From Bidens hawaiensis (Eukaryota > Streptophyta > Magnoliopsida > Asterales > Asteraceae), in assembly GCA_021521415.1 (NCBI GenBank), contig JAIQDT010010138.1:1-64000 (forward strand): a stretch of DNA of 64,000 bases. Direction: 5' to 3'. Both the position numbers and the translations under genes were made by a program. Every line of letters begins with the position of its first letter. Within the stretch, counting starts at the first letter, position 1. Below the pieces are notes generated by a model. That model was not told the origin of the DNA, did not search any database, and was given only the letters and a program-made list of their open reading frames with translations. Positions 42,552 through 54,431 of the stretch are shown here, one piece after another.

Positions 42552-42632
42552 TAACGCAAAACGCTGTAACGCTGTAACGCAAAACGCTGTAACGCTGTAA
42601 CGCAAAACGCTGAACGCAAACGCTAAACGATT
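42552..42632 (+). repeat. ACGCAAAACGCTGTA array in the D 5' LTR
   Basis: Units ACGCAAAACGCTG and TAACGCTG alternate. The copy in the 3' LTR (54039-54105) is one repeat unit shorter. Confidence 0.85.
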
Positions 42633-42949
42633 TATTTTTATATAACTTGTGAACTCACCAACCTTGTGTTGACACTTTTAGTATGTTATTCTCAGGTAGC
42701 CGAGGCGGGCGCGCGGTTTAGGAACATGCATTGCTTGAAAAACTTTTACTATGCAAACTTACTGTTAACTGTTATCATTGGTTTTAAATCGTCCTGCATG
42801 ACGTAACATTGTTTCTATGGTTTTACGCTTTCGCACTTATTTTCATTTAAACTTTTTTATGGTTTGATTATAACTGATGATTCCGATCCTGTTAGTTCAC
42901 ACCCTCTGACGATAAAAATCCGTTAGTGGATTTTGAGGGTGTGACAGAT

Positions 42950-42962
42950 TGGTATCAGAGCC
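42950..42962 (+). other. Primer-binding site of D
   Basis: TGGTATCAGAGCC, three bases after the LTR end. Confidence 0.92.
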
Positions 42963-43461
42963 ATTGGTTATAGCGAACTAGAAGCTGCATGCATACTAGA
43001 CTATAACCGCGACGACCCATTAGTTATAATGATACGCACTGCATAGGTTTTGTGTAGTCTTGAAATCTTATCTCTTTACCTCTTTCTGTAACACCCCGTA
43101 ACCGCAGCGGAAACGTACACGGGATGCAACAGACACATCTGATATCAACAGCATTGCTTATAAAGAAAATACCACTACATTAATTTATATCATATTACAT
43201 TGTTGCGAGTTTCGTTACTGTCTAGGTGTTACACACATGTTTTACCGATAAGACATTAATATATTCATTACAAAATATAGATCAGCAAGCTTCCAACAAG
43301 TAGCACAGATCATTAAGCACATATCAATCATTCCAACTTGGGCATACCTAGAAAACATGTAAAGAAAACGGGTCAACTACGAATAGTTGGTGAGTTTCAC
43401 TAATTCAAATAAACACTGACAGATCATTTTAATAATCATTTATTAGCAATGTAATTATGCT

Positions 43462-43705
43462 GGGAACTATGTTTCCCCAGAACATTTTCATTAATCTTCT
43501 GGGAACTATGTTACCCCAAAACAATAATAACCTCTGGGAACTATGTTTCCCCAGAACAATAATAACCTCGGGGAACTATGTTACCCCAGAACAATAATAA
43601 CCTCCGGGAACTATGTTACCCCAGAACAATAATAACCTCTGGGAACTATGTTTCCCCAGAACAATAATAACCTCTGGGAACTATGTTACCCCAGAACAAT
43701 CCCAC
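43462..43705. repeat. Seven copies of a 35-bp repeat in the solo LTR
   Basis: GGGAACTATGTT (or TTT) ACCCCAGAACAATAATAACCTC-type units start at 43462, 43501, 43536, 43571, 43606, 43641 and 43676. Related GGGGACAATGTTAACCCC units occur near 43984 and 44018. Confidence 0.92.
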
Positions 43706-45233
43706 ACGATAAACAATTTATATATTCTGTGCATCAAACCATATATATATAAATATACAAGTGTTTCCATACGATCGGTATGTACTTAAATACTTTAATA
43801 AAGACATGCTTTCCGCCCCGGGAAAATATTTAAAACGGTTCATTAAAAGGGGCTCGTGAAAACTCACATTTCTGTGAGTCGGGACGTGATACAATGAACT
43901 GCTATAAGCCTGGATCTGTAATATGATATCTAGTCGTTACTATATAATTCCCATAAATTAAATCCGTGTCAATCGGTACATCTGGGGACATTGTTAACCC
44001 AGTACTGTACTCGATCCGGGGACAATGTTAACCCCGTGACACTTCTAAGGACTCAGATTGTGACATTACTTAGAGTCTGACGGTCAAAATTATCATTTTT
44101 ATGTTTTCCTTGATTTGCGTGCCTAGCACGGTTATCCGTTTTTAGTTTCAAAAATGAGTTTGTTCACACCCGACCCAAAAATGGTGTTTGACTGTTATTT
44201 TAGTTAAAGTGATGAAATTATAGCTCGGTTTGGACACCCCATTTGGCCGCGGGGCCCGTTTCCGTCATTTAGGTGCCGGAAACAGTAAAATCGGGTAAAA
44301 TTACCCAAATCATCCGAATTATTTTCGGATGATTTATTTTTACTTGATTAACTTAGTTTCATGAAAATAGTCCATTTTTAGGGTTTTTATGCACCAGTCA
44401 GCTCGCTTATGCGAACTTTACCGGTTTACACGTTTTAAGCTTTAGAAATTTGTTTTTATGTTCTTTTTAGCACAAATAATTACCCGTTTAGTCTCGGGTC
44501 TTGAAATTTTACACAACACTTATTTTGACAGTAAGAAATTTTACAAAAATTTTCCAGATTTAATTTTTATATTTACATTTATTTATCTATTTTTAATCAT
44601 CATTAAAACACTAAATATGTCAAAATTACTAAAAGACTTTAGAAAAATCCCAAATTTTTCCGGGAAGATCCCTGCCATCCTCATAACTCCCTGGAATTTT
44701 TCCAGAACCCAAAACTCATTTTTCAAGCCATTTTCACAAAAACCGAGCTAGAAAGCCCTAGAACTCGTTTTACTGAAAAGCCCACTTAGACATCTCCAAC
44801 TGAGCTCAAATTTTGTGTGTGACTTTTATATGTTATAAAGACCTTATCTTAAATTTTCCAGAATTTTTCATGATGTTTAGCTATTTTTCACCATTTTTGG
44901 CCAAAACCGAGCATTAAATTCACCAAATATTCATACTTTATCCAAAAATTACCAAAAATTCACAGATCTCATATTTCCATGTTCAGATCATCTCTGTGAA
45001 ATTTCATGACCCAACTCTAAGCCTACCACAATCTGTCCAAAATAACTAAATCACACGAAAACCGAACTATCTTGTGTTTTCTAGCGTTAGATCGCAAAGA
45101 TCTTGGTTTCTAGCCTTTGCTAGCCACTAGATACAACATTTACAAGCACAATAACACCATACCAAGCAAGTTACACCAACAATCAAACCATATCTTTCAT
45201 AGTGTCGGTTTTGATATAAAAACAAAGGTTTTA

Positions 45234-45530
45234 ACCGTAAAAATCCGTTCTCGACTCTTTTTACTCATTTCTTGGACCAAGATCCCTTGTATAACTTGTA
45301 TACATCTCTTGATCATGCAAGAGTCGGTTTCATCTCGGGTTTTCACCCGTCTTTCACATGGAAACTCATTTTACAAGATTTCAACCGTAAAATTTCGTTC
45401 TAAACTCTTTTAACTCATTACTTGGATCAAGATCCTTTGTATAACTTGTATACATCACTTGATCATGCGAGAATCGGTTTCAACTCGGGTTTTCACCCAT
45501 TTTTACATTTGAAACCTCCTTTTCTCAAGA
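45234..45530. repeat. 150-bp tandem duplication in the solo LTR
   Basis: Blocks beginning ACCGTAAAA at 45234 and 45384 share TTGTATAACTTGTATACATC, GATCATGC and CGGGTTTTCACCC. About 85 per cent alike by eye. Confidence 0.88.
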
Positions 45531-46372
45531 TCATGAAGTTGGAAACAAGATTCAAGCATTAAAACATGTGTTATACCTTGTAAATCTTGGTTGGAAATCA
45601 AGAACTTGGATGAAGATAGATGAGTGTTGAGAGGATTTTGGAGTTGGATGTTTAGAAAAAGGAAAATGTAATGTGTGTGTATGTGTACAAGGACCGATCG
45701 GTCCAAGGTTATGTGTGGGGTGGGGCCCACACATCCATTCTAGGCCACACATTCGGATTACGCAATCCGGATAATGTTGTGGATAATCTGGTTCAGTTCG
45801 TTTCTCGGTTAAATGCTTAATTCCGCTCAAAACGAGTCCAAAACAGTCGTTTTTCGGCTTAAAATTTAAATTTATATAAAATTGATTTAAAAACTTTAAA
45901 AAAAACTTAACCCATGACATTAAATGACTTAACACATCGTATTGTCGGTAATTGTGCATCTTTTTCGGCTTGATCGATCGTCTCTTGCTTGGTTTGATGT
46001 TAAAGGTTTCGTTTATCGTACCGACGTACTAATAAATCGAAATCCTTTTTCTGTGCCATAAATCACTTATCCCGAAGCTTTAATACTTCGTAAACATCAC
46101 TAAACATTATATACTTTGTCTATAATGTAATTCCCGATTCGTTCGGGTTTCAATAACCGATCATCGGTTAATCGTAATTCTAATACGACTAACTGTTCAT
46201 TCGAGTATAATTCGTACTGTGAATCTTATATACTCGTGTAAACACATTATAATTCATATATTCAGTATTGAATAACACGTAAATAGTATATTCCGGCTAG
46301 GGTATACCTGAATTTGCCGGAATCGTTACACTTTCACTCATACGCGCGCGCATACACGGCTTACCTGTAGGA

Positions 46373-47072
46373 ATGTCGACGCCACCCTCATCATCATCCT
46401 ATTCGATGACGCATGCTCACGGGAAGGGACCGCAGTTACCCACCGCATCGCCACCCCGTGTAGTCCCGGAACTCGAAACTCCCGCACCGAAGAGGTACCG
46501 CCTATCCGGAGGCATATACGAAAACGACGTTAGCTGGGATTGGTACCCTAACATGATCAGGTGTATGGTCTATCGCGAGCAAGTTCCCCCGTTACCTCAC
46601 CCGAACCACCCTTCTTACCCCAACACCCTACCACCCATAACCGAACCTGTAGAGCGAGTTCTCGCAGCTGTTGTTTCATGCTTGGAGCATGACGTGGGTT
46701 ACATGCGCTATACGAGAGCGAACGTTTCCGGACTGTTAAAAGACGAAACCGAGACTAAGGAGGAGATTGCCCGCATGGCAGCGGCAATGAAGGAAATGCA
46801 AGAGGCTAGTGATTAACAGATGAAGATCATGAGAAAGATGCAAGCCGAGATGATAGACTTGCAAGAGCAACTCCAAGAAGCAAGGACCCGAACCGAGAAT
46901 AGCTTTAGAGCGTTGCAATGTCTTACAGATGCAACTTGCTCAGAACGCAGCGGAACCTGAGGCAGAGCCTGAAGGGGAAACCGAGGAAAATCCCGAGGAG
47001 GAACCGGAGGAAGAACCGGCTAAGCCAGAGGCACACTCGGACGTGTCCTCAGGCGACGACATCTCGAGATGA
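46373..47072 (+). pseudogene. D upstream ORF (coiled-coil, acidic), before gag
   Basis: The ATG at 46373 opens MSTPPSSSSYSMTHAHG. The N-terminal part is Pro/Ser-rich. The middle (RLSGGIYENDVSWDWYPNMIRCMVYREQVPPL, VERVLAAVVSCLEHDVGYMRYT) looks folded. Residues from about 115 form a heptad-rich coiled coil (EEIARMAAAMKEMQ, MRKMQAEMIDLQEQLQEARTR). The C-terminus is highly acidic (EPEGETEENPEEEPEEEP, SDVSSGDDISR). A TAA at 46814-46816 and a frameshift near 46920 interrupt about 232 codons. It ends 10 bp before the gag ATG. I do not recognise the family. Since gag-pol beside it is nearly intact, this ORF was probably functional recently. Confidence 0.65.
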
Positions 47073-47082
47073 TAATACCTAG

Positions 47083-49880
47083 ATGGCTGGAAGAAACGCT
47101 GGACACGGACGTGGTAACATCAACCGGACTGCAGCAGAACTCCAAACTCTGCTGAACGACCACGCGGCGACCGCTTTAGCCGCACACGTTCATAATCAAG
47201 CTGGAGGTCCAAGTGGAACGTGTACCTTCAAGAACTACCTTGACTGCAAGCCCAGTACGTTTAAGGGCACTGAGGGAGCTATAGGCTTCCTGCGTTGGGC
47301 TGAGAAGGTTGAGTCGGCATTTGAGATGTGCAATTGTCCCCCTGCCAGTAGGGTCAAATTTGCTGCTGGAACACTTGAGGATTCTGCCCTCACTTGGTGG
47401 AATTCGAACGTCCAGATCCTTGGATTGGAACTGGCTAACGCGATGAACTGGGAGGAGTTCAAAAATATGATGCGAGAGGAGTACTGTCCGAGGGAAGAAA
47501 TTTCAAAATTAGAGTCAGAATTTTGGTCGCTGAAGATGGTGGGTTCGGAAATCGAAGCCTACACTAACCGTTCGCACGAGTTGGCTGTGATGTGTCCGCG
47601 GATGGTGGATCCGCCAAGCAAGAGGATCGAAATGTACATTGATGGGTTAGCACCGCATAATCAGGGCATGGTGACGTCTTCCAGACCAGCCACGATTCAA
47701 CAAGCGATCCGTCTAGCTCACAAACTGACGGATCAGGCTGTGACCCAAGGTGCGTTACCACCTAGGGGTTCGACCACTAAGGCCCGTGACAACCCGAGTA
47801 ACGACAACAACAGCAACAGCAACCCGAGCAGCGGAAAGAGGAAGTTTGACAACACCAGATCTTCGTCCTCGAACCTCCCACCGCAACAGCACTACCGTAA
47901 GCCCGAATTCGCTCGGAGCTTTAACACTCAGAGTCACAACAACAACAACAACGGTAGCAGGCAGGTTTCGAGCGGATATGCTGGGAGATATCCAAAGTGC
48001 AATAGGTGCAACTATCATCATGTTGGCCAGTGTGACCGTGTCAAGTGTCAAAGATGCGGAAAGATGGGTCACCAAGCGAAAGAATGTAGAGGAGACCTTG
48101 CGGCAAAGGGTGCTCCTAAACCACCTATGACGACGAAAGGATGTTACGAATGTGGGCAGGAAGGTCATTTCAGGAAAGATTGTCCCAAGATGAAACAGAA
48201 CGACAACAATGGGGGTAATGGAAGTGGCAGTAATGGTGGAAGCAATGGCAAAGGAAGAGCGTTTGTAATTGGGTCGGGACAAGCCCGCAATGATCCGCAC
48301 ATGGTGACTGGTAAGTTCCCTGTAAACGATTGTTTTGCTTCTGTATTGTTTGACACCGGAGCTGATAGGAGTTTTGTGTCGAAAGCCTTTAGTCAACTCT
48401 TAGACTTAACTACAACTCCGTTAGATGCTAAGTTTCCTGTTGAATTAGCTGACGGTAAGACTATAGTAACGACTCATGTACTTGCGGGATGTAAGTTAAA
48501 ACTGTCAGGTCATGTCTTTGACATCGACCTTATTCCTTTTACGCTTAGTAGTTTCGATGTCGTTGTCGGCATGGACTGGTTATCTGAGAATCGAGCGGAG
48601 ATTATATGTCACGACAAGATAGTTCACATTTCTACCCCTTCTGGCGAGATCATTTCGGTCAGAGGTGAGAGAAGCGGCATGACCACCAGCGTCATTTCCC
48701 TTATGAAGGCGCAGAAGTACCTACGAAAGGGTCATCCGGCAGTTTTGGCGGAGATCATTGAGAAACCCGCGGAGGAGAAACGAATTGGAGATATACCTGT
48801 TGTGCGAGACTTCCCGGAAGTTTTCCCGGAGGATTTGCCTGGACTCCCTTCTGTACGACAAGTCGAGTTCCAAATCGAGTTGACACCCGGTGCAGCACCC
48901 ATAGCAGGAGCCCCGTATCGGCTCGCACCGGCGGAACTTCAGGAGTTGTCCACTCAGTTGCAAGATTTGTTGGATAAGGGTTTTATCCGACCTAGCTCAT
49001 CACCATGGGGAGCCCCTGTCTTGTTTGTCCGAAAGAAAGACGGGACTTTCCGCATGTGTATCGACTACCGGGAGTTGCACAAGGTGACGGTCAAGAACCT
49101 TTATCCTTTACCCCGAATTGATGATCTATTTGACCAGCTTCAAGGATCGAGTTACTACTCGAAGATCGATCTGCGATCTGGTTATCACCAACTAAGAGTG
49201 CGCGAAGAAGATATCTCCAAGACGGCTTTCAGAACACGGTATGGTCACTACGAATTTTCGGTTATGCCTTTTGGCTTAACCAACGCACCAGCCGTATTTA
49301 TGGATCTCATGAACCGAGTATGCAAGGTGTACCTCGACAAGTTTGTGATTCTTTTCATTGATGATATTCTCGTCTACTCCAAGAACGAAGCTGACCACGA
49401 AGAACACTTAAGGGAAATTCTGGAATTGTTGAAGAAGGAACAACTATATGCTAAACTCTTGAAATGTGAATTTTGGCTTCGCGAAGTTCACTTTTTAGGA
49501 CATGTGATCAACGAGAATGGTATCCATGTCGATCCCGGTAAGGTAGAGGCCATCAAAAACTGGGAAGCACTTAAGACTCCGACTGAGGTGCGACAATTCC
49601 TAGGACTGGCCGGCTACTACCGGCGTTTCATCGAGGGATTTTCAAAGATTGCTCAACCCCTCACCGCTTTGACTCACAAAGGTACTAAGTACAATTGGGG
49701 TGATGCGCAAGAATCCGCTTTTCAACTATTGAAAACCAAACTCTGCAGCGCCCCTATTCTAGCCCTCCCCGAGGGAACGGAAAATTTCGAGGTACACTGT
49801 GACGCATCTATACAAGGTCTCGGTTGTGTGCTGATGCAACTCGAGAAGGTTATAGCCTACGCCTCTCGACAACTACGGTT
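47083..49880 (+). CDS. D Gag-Pol, first segment: Gag, protease, RT, start of RNase H
   Basis: An open frame from ATG 47083 ([11 protein letters not shown]). Domains by residue: Gag core about 50-215 ([40 protein letters not shown]), an Asn/Ser-rich linker, and CCHC knuckles [14 protein letters not shown] (from 322) and [14 protein letters not shown] (from 354). Protease: FDTGADRSF, active-site D424. RT runs from about 590 to 800, with [32 protein letters not shown] and FIDDILVYS (D760, D761). RNase H starts at VHCDAS (about 908-910). Gag and Pol are one frame with no shift between them, as is common in plant Gypsy. About 49,880 a 1-base deletion shifts the frame. Residues past that point are not genuine. 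Confidence 0.95.
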
Positions 49881-51674
49881 CACGAGAAGAACTACACGAC
49901 CCACGATTTGGAACTCAGAGCTGTGGTGTTTGCTCTTAAGATATGGAGGCATTACTTGTACGGTACCAAGTTTACCATTTACACCGACCACAAGAGTCTC
50001 CAGCATATCTACGATCAGAAGGAGCTGAACATGCGACAGCGTCGTTGGGTCGAGCTGCTCAAAGATTATGATTGTGCCATCAAGTACCACCCTGGCAAGG
50101 CCAACGTGGTGGCCGACGCCCTCAGCAGAAAAGAAACAGATAAACACAGACGGGTGAGAGCATTGCAACTCACGATTCATGCCAGCTTACCCGATCAGAT
50201 TCGCGATGCGCAACTTGAAGCTTTGAAAGATGACAATCTTCCATCGGAACTCATGCGGGGCATGAACAAGCAACTTGAAACCAGATCGGACGGGGTCCGA
50301 TATTTTGAGAACCGGATTTGGGTTCCACGATACGGAGAGTTGAGAACTCTAGTGATGGACGAAGCTCACAAGTCCCGATATTCTATCCACCCTGGCTCAG
50401 ATAAAATGTATCATGATTTAAAGGCACTTTACTGGTGGCCGAACATGAAAGCCGACATTGCCACCTACGTGAGCAAATGCTTGACTTGTGCCAGAGTCAA
50501 GATAGAATACCAGAAACCATCTGGTCTACTGCAACAACCGGAACTCCCAATGTGGAAATGGGAACACATCTCAATGGATTTTATTACGGGTTTACCTAAG
50601 ACACCGACGGGATGCGATACCATCTGGGTGATCGTTGACCGGTTGACTAAGTCTGCACACTTCATAGCGATTAAGGAATCAGACAAAATGGAAAGACTAA
50701 CTCGTGTTTACATGAAAGAAGTGGTGTCTAGACACGGAGTGCCTGTCTCGATCATTTCCGATCGAGATTCTCGTTTCACGTCGCACTTTTGGAAGTCGCT
50801 GCAAAGCGCGCTAGGCACCCGTCTTGATATGAGCACAGCATACCATCATCAGACGGATGGGCAAAGTGAACGAACTACTCAGACCCTGGAGGATATGTTG
50901 CGTGCCTGCGTATTGGATTTCGGAAAAAGTTGGGAACCTCACTTACCTTTGGTAGAATTTTCGTATAATAACAGCCACCACGCAAGTATTAAAGCAGCGC
51001 CGTTCGAAGCGCTGCGCGGACGGAAGTGTCGATCACCACCCTGCTGGGCAGAGGTGGGTGACAGCCAAATCATTGGTCCGGAACTGGTACTCGAAACTTC
51101 GGAAAAGATTGTTCAAATCCGAAATCGCATGGCAGCAGCACGAGATCGCCAAAAGAGTTACACCGACAAGCGCCGAAAACCTCTCGAATTTCAAGTGAAC
51201 GATCGAGTGTTACTCAAAGTCTCACCTTGGAAAGGTGTGGTTCGCTTTGGTAAGCGAAACAAACTCAACCCACGATATGTTGGTCCGTACCGGATAACTG
51301 AGCGCATTGGTCCGGTGGCGTACCGACTGGACCTACCAACGGAACTCAGTGGTGTACACAATGTATTCCACGTATCCAATTTGAAGAAATGCCTATCCGA
51401 TGAAACCCAAGTAGTCCCTTTGGAGGAACTACAAGTTGATGAACAGTTACGTTTTATTGAGGAACCAGTCGAGGTTTTGGATTGGGAAACCAAAACGCTC
51501 AAGCACAACAAAATTCCAATTGTTAAGGTTCGTTGGAACTCGAGACGTGGACCGGAGTTCACGTGGGAACGCGAGGATCAAATGATGAAAAAGTATCCTC
51601 ACCTTTTTGAAGGGCTAACCAAACACAGAAAACCGCGAAACCCGGCAAACCGTCAGACATCACCGGGGGTATGA
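49881..51674 (+). CDS. D Gag-Pol, second segment: rest of RNase H, integrase, chromodomain-like tail
   Basis: It continues in the +1 frame as [13 protein letters not shown]. RNase [30 protein letters not shown]. Integrase: an HHCC zinc-binding region ending CLTCARVK, and the DDE core with Asp in HISMDFITG, Asp in IISDRDSRF and Glu in [14 protein letters not shown]. The C-terminal region is [17 protein letters not shown] and [10 protein letters not shown], with the tail [32 protein letters not shown]. It ends at the TGA 51672-51674. All catalytic residues are present. The segment depends on the upstream frame for translation, so in this copy pol activity after RT is lost unless the shift is bypassed. 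Confidence 0.95.
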   Translation, partial: HEKNYTTHDLELRAVVFALKIWRHYLYGTKFTIYTDHKSLQHIYDQKELNMRQRRWVELLKDYDCAIKYHPGKANVVADALSRKETDKHRRVRALQLTIHASLPDQIRDAQLEALKDDNLPSELMRGMNKQLETRSDGVRYFENRIWVPRYGELRTLVMDEAHKSRYSIHPGSDKMYHDLKALYWWPNMKADIATYVSKCLTCARVKIEYQKPSGLLQQPELPMWKWEHISMDFITGLPKTPTGCDTIWVIVDRLTKSAHFIAIKESDKMERLTRVYMKEVVSRHGVPVSIISDRDSRFTSHFWKSLQSALGTRLDMSTAYHHQTDGQSERTTQTLEDMLRACVLDFGKSWEPHLPLVEFSYNNSHHASIKAAPFEALRGRKCRSPPCWAEVGDSQIIGPELVLETSEKIVQIRNRMAAARDRQKSYTDKRRKPLEFQVNDRVLLKVSPWKGVVRFGKRNKLNPRYVGPYRITERIGPVAYRLDLPTELSGVHNVFHVSNLKKCLSDETQVVPLEELQVDEQLRFIEEPVEVLDWETKTLKHNKIPIVKVRWNSRRGPEFTWEREDQMMKKYPHLFEGLTKHRKPRNPANRQTSPGV

Positions 51675-51677
51675 ATT

Positions 51678-51806
51678 AAATTTCGGGACGAAATTTCTTT
51701 CTACTAGGGGATGATATGACAAACTGAAAATTTTTCTTACTTTTTCAGACACTCATCACGACTTGACTCAAATTTTCGGGACGAAAATTCTTTAACATGG
51801 GAATGA
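51678..51806 (+). other. D hairpins and polypurine tract, duplicated
   Basis: AAATTTCG (51678-51685) pairs with CGAAATTT (51689-51696) around GGA. A second hairpin is AATTTTCG (51771-51778) with CGAAAATT (51782-51789), again around GGA. Each is followed by a G-rich tract and a TGATATGACA or TGATGTGACA boundary word. Only the second (ATGGGAATGA) abuts the LTR. Confidence 0.8.
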
Positions 51807-54426
51807 TGTGACAATCGTCAATTTCAGGTTAACTCCGTTAACTCAACTCCGTCAATTCAAACTTAAGATTACTAAATCTATACCGCACACTTCATTACAT
51901 TTAAACTAGGGTTTAAATGACGCTTAACACTTACTACATGTGTAGTCTTTCGGGATTTGCACCGAAACGCAAACGAGTTGACGCAAACAATTGATGAATA
52001 AACGAAAAACGTCAAAACAGTAATTATGTGATAATTATGTGTTAGACTTATGTGTTACGTGATAACATGGTTATGAATATTAACTCAAGATGTAAACTAG
52101 TTAGTTAAGTTAGAAAAACAACAATTGAAAGTAGAGGGACTTGAGTGTAACTTGTATGTTTATAAATATAGCCTTAATAACTTAACCCTAACTTATTCTC
52201 TCCACACACACACAACCCCGATCGGAACTCTCCCACCCCAAACCCTTGGCTGCCGTCGATTTTCACACACACATACATCAAGAAATCAAGCTTGTGATTG
52301 AAGAACTAGGTGCTAGGAAGGTATAATTGATCATCCTATACATCTTTACTACTTGATTTTGATGTTTGTTGGGTTAATAACAAACCCTAGCAGCCGATTT
52401 CATGTATACATGTAATCAATATGATTGTTGTTGATTGAGTAATGATTTGATAAGTAGAATTGATATTGTAACATGTTGATTGTTGTGTCTTTGATTTGAG
52501 TTCAAACAAAAACCATAATCTTGTATGTAATGTGTAATTGATGTGCATGGATGGTGTTTATGGAGTCTAGAGGGTTATATTAATGCATGATAGTTCATAG
52601 ATTGTTAATATGTTGAGTTTGGATGCAAACAGTTTCTGGACAGAATGTGTATATGATGTTTAAGTGACTGTAACGAAGTGTAAACGTGAAAATTGATTGA
52701 GATTATTGGTACTACAATAAACTAGGTTGAGTCTAGTTTCTATAAAGTATAAATTTGTAATTTTTGGACAAGTAGAAGTTAACTTTTATGATTTTACAAA
52801 AACGTTGTGCAAAGCTGAGCTGTTAGACCTGCTGTTAGGTTGTTTTGTAAATGTTATATCTCATGAACTACGAGACCAATTGGGTTGGTTCCACTTCTGG
52901 AAGTTGACTTATTGGGTTAGGAACCTAACCCAAGTGGTCTTGCATTTATTGGATTTTTCTTTTAACGGGAATTGCAAATAACATTCTGTTGCGCATGAAT
53001 TTGACTGTTATGAGTTTGCTGTAATGATTTGATGATTGTGAGAAAACTATGTGAAATAAAAATATAATTAAATATGTTCTGGAAACCTAAGACATATGTG
53101 CTTCTCTGATGATTTTTGGTAAATTAATTGAGATGCAATTATTAGTGAAATAGTACAATCTTTCTAGTAGGATATCTCTCTCGGTGAAACTAGCTGCTGA
53201 GTTGTGTAAAAATGCATGAAACATGATACTTGCTATATAATTGTTTTGTTTTGACCAAAATACCCTTGCGGGGAATAATTGCTAATTGATTGCCATGATT
53301 TGACCAAATTGCCCTCATGGGGAATAATGGCTAGTTAATTGTTATTTGTTGACCAAAATGCCCTTACGGGGAATAATTGATAGTGATGTACTTTATGAAC
53401 ACATGACACGTATATGATTGCTTACACATGTAATGTGTCACAAAAACACTTGTTTAAGTCACACACGATTCACAAACGAAACACGAAACATGTTATGTGC
53501 ATAGGTATTATGTGCCGGGTCTAGATACTCGATAATATTCCGACACTTAGAAAAAATTCTCTTTATTGTTTTAGAACGCTAGAGAGAGTTTTTCGGTGAC
53601 GCGCATCTTGGTGATTTAATTTTGGAAATTCTTCGCAAACAGTGAGTTTCACTTTCCCCTCTTTAAACTGTTTTCAAACTCTTTTCACTTGGGGGAGATA
53701 ACATACTCCACAACGCATTTAAGATTTTGTTATAAATTATATATCACTTGTAAAGGCTAAGTGGCAAACGAAACATTTGAAGTCCTACACATCGAACCGG
53801 TTAATATTTTGAATAGCGAGTCACTGTTGAGTAGTACTACTGGGTTTGACAAACCCCACCCAACGCTAAACTCGACTGGAGGTCGAGCGGGTGTATTTTT
53901 GGCTAACACGTACCATGGTCTGGAGGACCTGGTGACAAGGCACTTAATAAACGAATCAGCTTCGGTGTCGAAAACTTAGTAATACTTGTTGTATAGACTA
54001 GCTACCTATCGATATATAATTGACATAACACTATCTCGTAACGCAAAACGCTGTAACGCAAAACGCTGTAACGCTGTAACGCAAATCGCTGAACGCAAAC
54101 GCTAAACGATTTATTTTTATATAACTTGTGAACTCACCAACCTTGTGTTGACACTTTTAGTATGTTATTCTCAGGTAGCCGAGGCGGGCGCGCGGTTTAG
54201 GAACATGCATTGCTTGAAAAACTTTTAACTATGCAAACTTACTGTTAACTGTTATCATTGGTTTTAAATCGTCCTGCGTGACGTAACATTGTTTCTATGG
54301 TTTTACGCTTCCGCACTTATTTTCATTTAAACTTTTTTATGGTTTGATTATAACTGATGATTCCGATCCTATTAGTTCACACCCTCTGACGGTAAAAATC
54401 CGTTAGTGGATTTTGAGGGTGTGACA
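51807..54426 (+). repeat. 3' LTR of D
   Basis: 2620 bp, the partner of 40320-42946, with only scattered differences, including the shorter ACGC array. Confidence 0.95.
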
Positions 54427-54431
54427 ATTAT
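54427..54431. other. Target-site duplication of D, right copy
   Basis: ATTAT, identical to 40315-40319. C2 gag resumes here. Confidence 0.92.

Larger units (their letters stand above)
40320..42946 (+). repeat. 5' LTR of D
   Basis: TGTGACAATCG to GAGGGTGTGACA, 2627 bp. It contains a TATA box, three GACCAAAATGCCCTTACGGGG-like units (41763-41895) and an ACGCAAAACGCTG array. Its open frame 42274-42492 has no ATG. Confidence 0.95.
43087..46330 (-). mobile_element. Solo LTR in the leader of D
   Basis: 3244 bp bounded by TGTAAC and GTTACA, with CTTTC on each side (43082-43086 and 46331-46335). No gag or pol motif and no primer-binding site occur inside. The minus orientation is inferred because its minus-strand end (GGGGTGTTACA) resembles the ends of the G and D LTRs. 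It formed most simply by recombination between the two LTRs of an inserted element. Confidence 0.85.
40320..54426 (+). mobile_element. D: nearly intact Ty3/Gypsy (Tekay/Del-like) element
   Basis: 14,107 bp including an inserted 3.2-kb solo LTR. It has LTRs 40320-42946 and 51807-54426 (nearly identical by eye), a Met primer-binding site, an extra ORF, gag-pol 47083-51674, a hairpin, a polypurine tract, and perfect ATTAT duplications. The integrase tail is chromodomain-like. Only one frameshift breaks gag-pol. It is the youngest full element here and inserted into C2 gag. Confidence 0.95.

Noticed and set aside
43462..43705. CRISPR array
   Set aside because: Repeats are contiguous 35-bp tandem units without unique spacers, in a plant LTR.
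47755..48396. 213-codon antisense open frame over D gag
   Set aside because: It is a shadow of the Asn/Ser-rich gag coding strand. No motif, and gag is unmistakable on the plus strand.
40320..54426. Endogenous pararetrovirus
   Set aside because: LTRs, target duplications, integrase DDE and a tRNA-Met primer site identify an LTR retrotransposon. No movement or coat-protein domain seen.
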